A stretch of 21,699 nucleotides of DNA from JAUSKF01 sp964355005. Lineage in GTDB: Bacteria > Patescibacteriota > Minisyncoccia > UBA6257 > WO2-44-18. The position numbers and the translations under genes are program-made. Shown in pieces: positions 21,010 through 21,699 of this stretch. Numbering within the stretch: position 1 is the first letter of the stretch; each line of letters starts with the position of its first letter. The DNA is taken from positions 1-21,699 of the forward strand of contig CAYHBX010000007.1 in the NCBI GenBank assembly GCA_964355005.1, in the 5' to 3' direction. The notes beneath the pieces are model-generated. The model saw nothing but the letters and a program-made list of their open reading frames with translations, had not been told where the DNA came from and ran no database searches.

Positions 21010-21017
21010 AACAAAAT

Positions 21018-21699
21018 ATGAAACAAACCCTGCTGAATCTAAAAACTCTCGCGGTCGCCCACAAACTTATTGCCGCCGTTATTTTAATAGCGACGCTGGG
21101 AATCAGCTACGGAATTTATTCCGCGACAACTGCCGGAACCGCCGAAGCAAAATACGTGCTGGCAACGGTCGGAAGAGGCGCGATAGTTTCTTCAATTAAC
21201 GGAAGCGGCCAAATAGCGGTTTCGCGCTCGATAGATATTAAATCAAAAGTCTCCGGAGATGTTACATATGTAGCCGTAAACGACGGGCAAGAAGTCTATG
21301 CCGGCCAACTTTTAGCCATCGTGGACCCGGGCGACGCGGAAAAAAAAGTACGGGACGCGGAAACTAATCTCGCGAAAGCCAAACTGGATTTACAGAAACT
21401 GCAAGGCGGTGAAACTCCGGTCGGATATTTCCGCGGATCAACCGACAAAGCCGTCGCCGATTTGGATAAAATTTACGCAGACGCGCTATCTGAATTATCT
21501 TCGGTTTTCTTTGAATATCCCGGCATCATATCCGGTTTTGAAAATATCATACTTTCCGACAGCATCGCCGGGGAAGGAATCTGGAACGCTTCTTATTATG
21601 CCAATTCAATCGGAACTCTGAACGAACTAGCTAAGCCCTACAAAGATAAAATGATCGCTGACTGGGGAAACGCGAAAAGTTCCTACGAAAAAAATGCCG
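21018..21699 (+). CDS. periplasmic-adaptor-like membrane fusion protein (HlyD/RND type), partial
   Basis: The frame stays open from ATG 21018 to the window end (227 codons). One N-terminal membrane segment (about residues 15-36, AHKLIAAVILIATLGISYGI) is followed by a beta-barrel/lipoyl-like part: ATVGRGAIVSSINGSGQIAV, then IKSKVSGDVTYVAVNDGQEV and YAGQLLAIVDPGDAEKKV, the lipoyl hairpin half-motif of MacA/HlyD proteins. A coiled-coil stretch follows (RDAETNLAKAKLDLQKLQGG), then an insert with Tyr/Ser-rich helix (from about 140) that is longer than in standard MacA. Such adaptors work with a MacB-like ABC or RND transporter, here expected downstream outside the window. In monoderm-like CPR cells the adaptor would act at the outer face of the cytoplasmic membrane. 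Confidence 0.85.
   Translation, partial: MKQTLLNLKTLAVAHKLIAAVILIATLGISYGIYSATTAGTAEAKYVLATVGRGAIVSSINGSGQIAVSRSIDIKSKVSGDVTYVAVNDGQEVYAGQLLAIVDPGDAEKKVRDAETNLAKAKLDLQKLQGGETPVGYFRGSTDKAVADLDKIYADALSELSSVFFEYPGIISGFENIILSDSIAGEGIWNASYYANSIGTLNELAKPYKDKMIADWGNAKSSYEKNA

Noticed and set aside
1..21699. CRISPR array or insertion sequence.
   Set aside because: No regularly spaced direct repeats and no transposase-like frame or paired terminal repeats were seen.

Overview
The window looks like a piece of a Candidate Phyla Radiation (Patescibacteria, probably Parcubacteria-like) genome. This is an inference from layout and gene content: very short or overlapping gene junctions, many small hydrophobic orphan proteins, several genes whose -10 box lies only 5-9 nt from the start codon (leaderless or nearly so), a phosphoketolase plus acetate kinase pair, and a diversity-generating retroelement (DGR) of the type common in that group. 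UGA is used as a normal stop (reverse transcriptase, dinB, HAD gene and others), which argues against the UGA-recoding lineages (Gracilibacteria, Absconditabacteria).

Layout. Positions 1-3650 are all minus strand: a possible basic micropeptide, an RluF-like pseudouridine synthase, a membrane protein plus Nudix operon, and two translationally coupled CPBP (Abi) membrane proteins whose active-site motifs are lost in a complementary way. Positions 3700-6520 hold a complete DGR: reverse transcriptase (minus), an Avd-like accessory protein on the opposite strand with a C10 tract that breaks its reading frame, a 131-bp template repeat (TR) with its own terminator-like hairpin, a matching 131-bp variable repeat (VR), and a target gene with a strong consensus promoter. 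TR and VR differ at 13 positions, and every one is an adenine in the TR coding strand. That is direct evidence of adenine-specific mutagenic retrohoming.

Positions 6571-9698 carry two membrane-anchored enzymes (a tyrosine phosphatase-like/neutral ceramidase-like fusion and a PHP-domain phosphoesterase), each with its own terminator and a shared 15-bp leader motif. Positions 9796-15476 form one tight minus-strand operon: HAD-IB phosphatase, an unrecognised protein with faint TraB-like features, a small membrane protein, phosphoketolase, acetate kinase and two more small membrane proteins. Phosphoketolase makes acetyl phosphate and acetate kinase converts it to acetate and ATP. dinB (plus) diverges from this operon out of a 44-bp intergenic region with two back-to-back -10 boxes.

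Positions 16644-20462 (minus) contain queA, an ArsR-like regulator flanked by two palindromes with the same core, a DnaQ/ExoX-like exonuclease and a DUF2779 nuclease-like protein. After a 310-bp structured intergenic stretch, an AbrB-type regulator and a membrane-fusion (HlyD/RND-adaptor) protein run off the right edge on the plus strand.

The most noteworthy content is the DGR, with its unusual divergent Avd/RT arrangement, homopolymer switch and separately terminated TR. Next come the CPBP pair and the regulator with paired palindromes.
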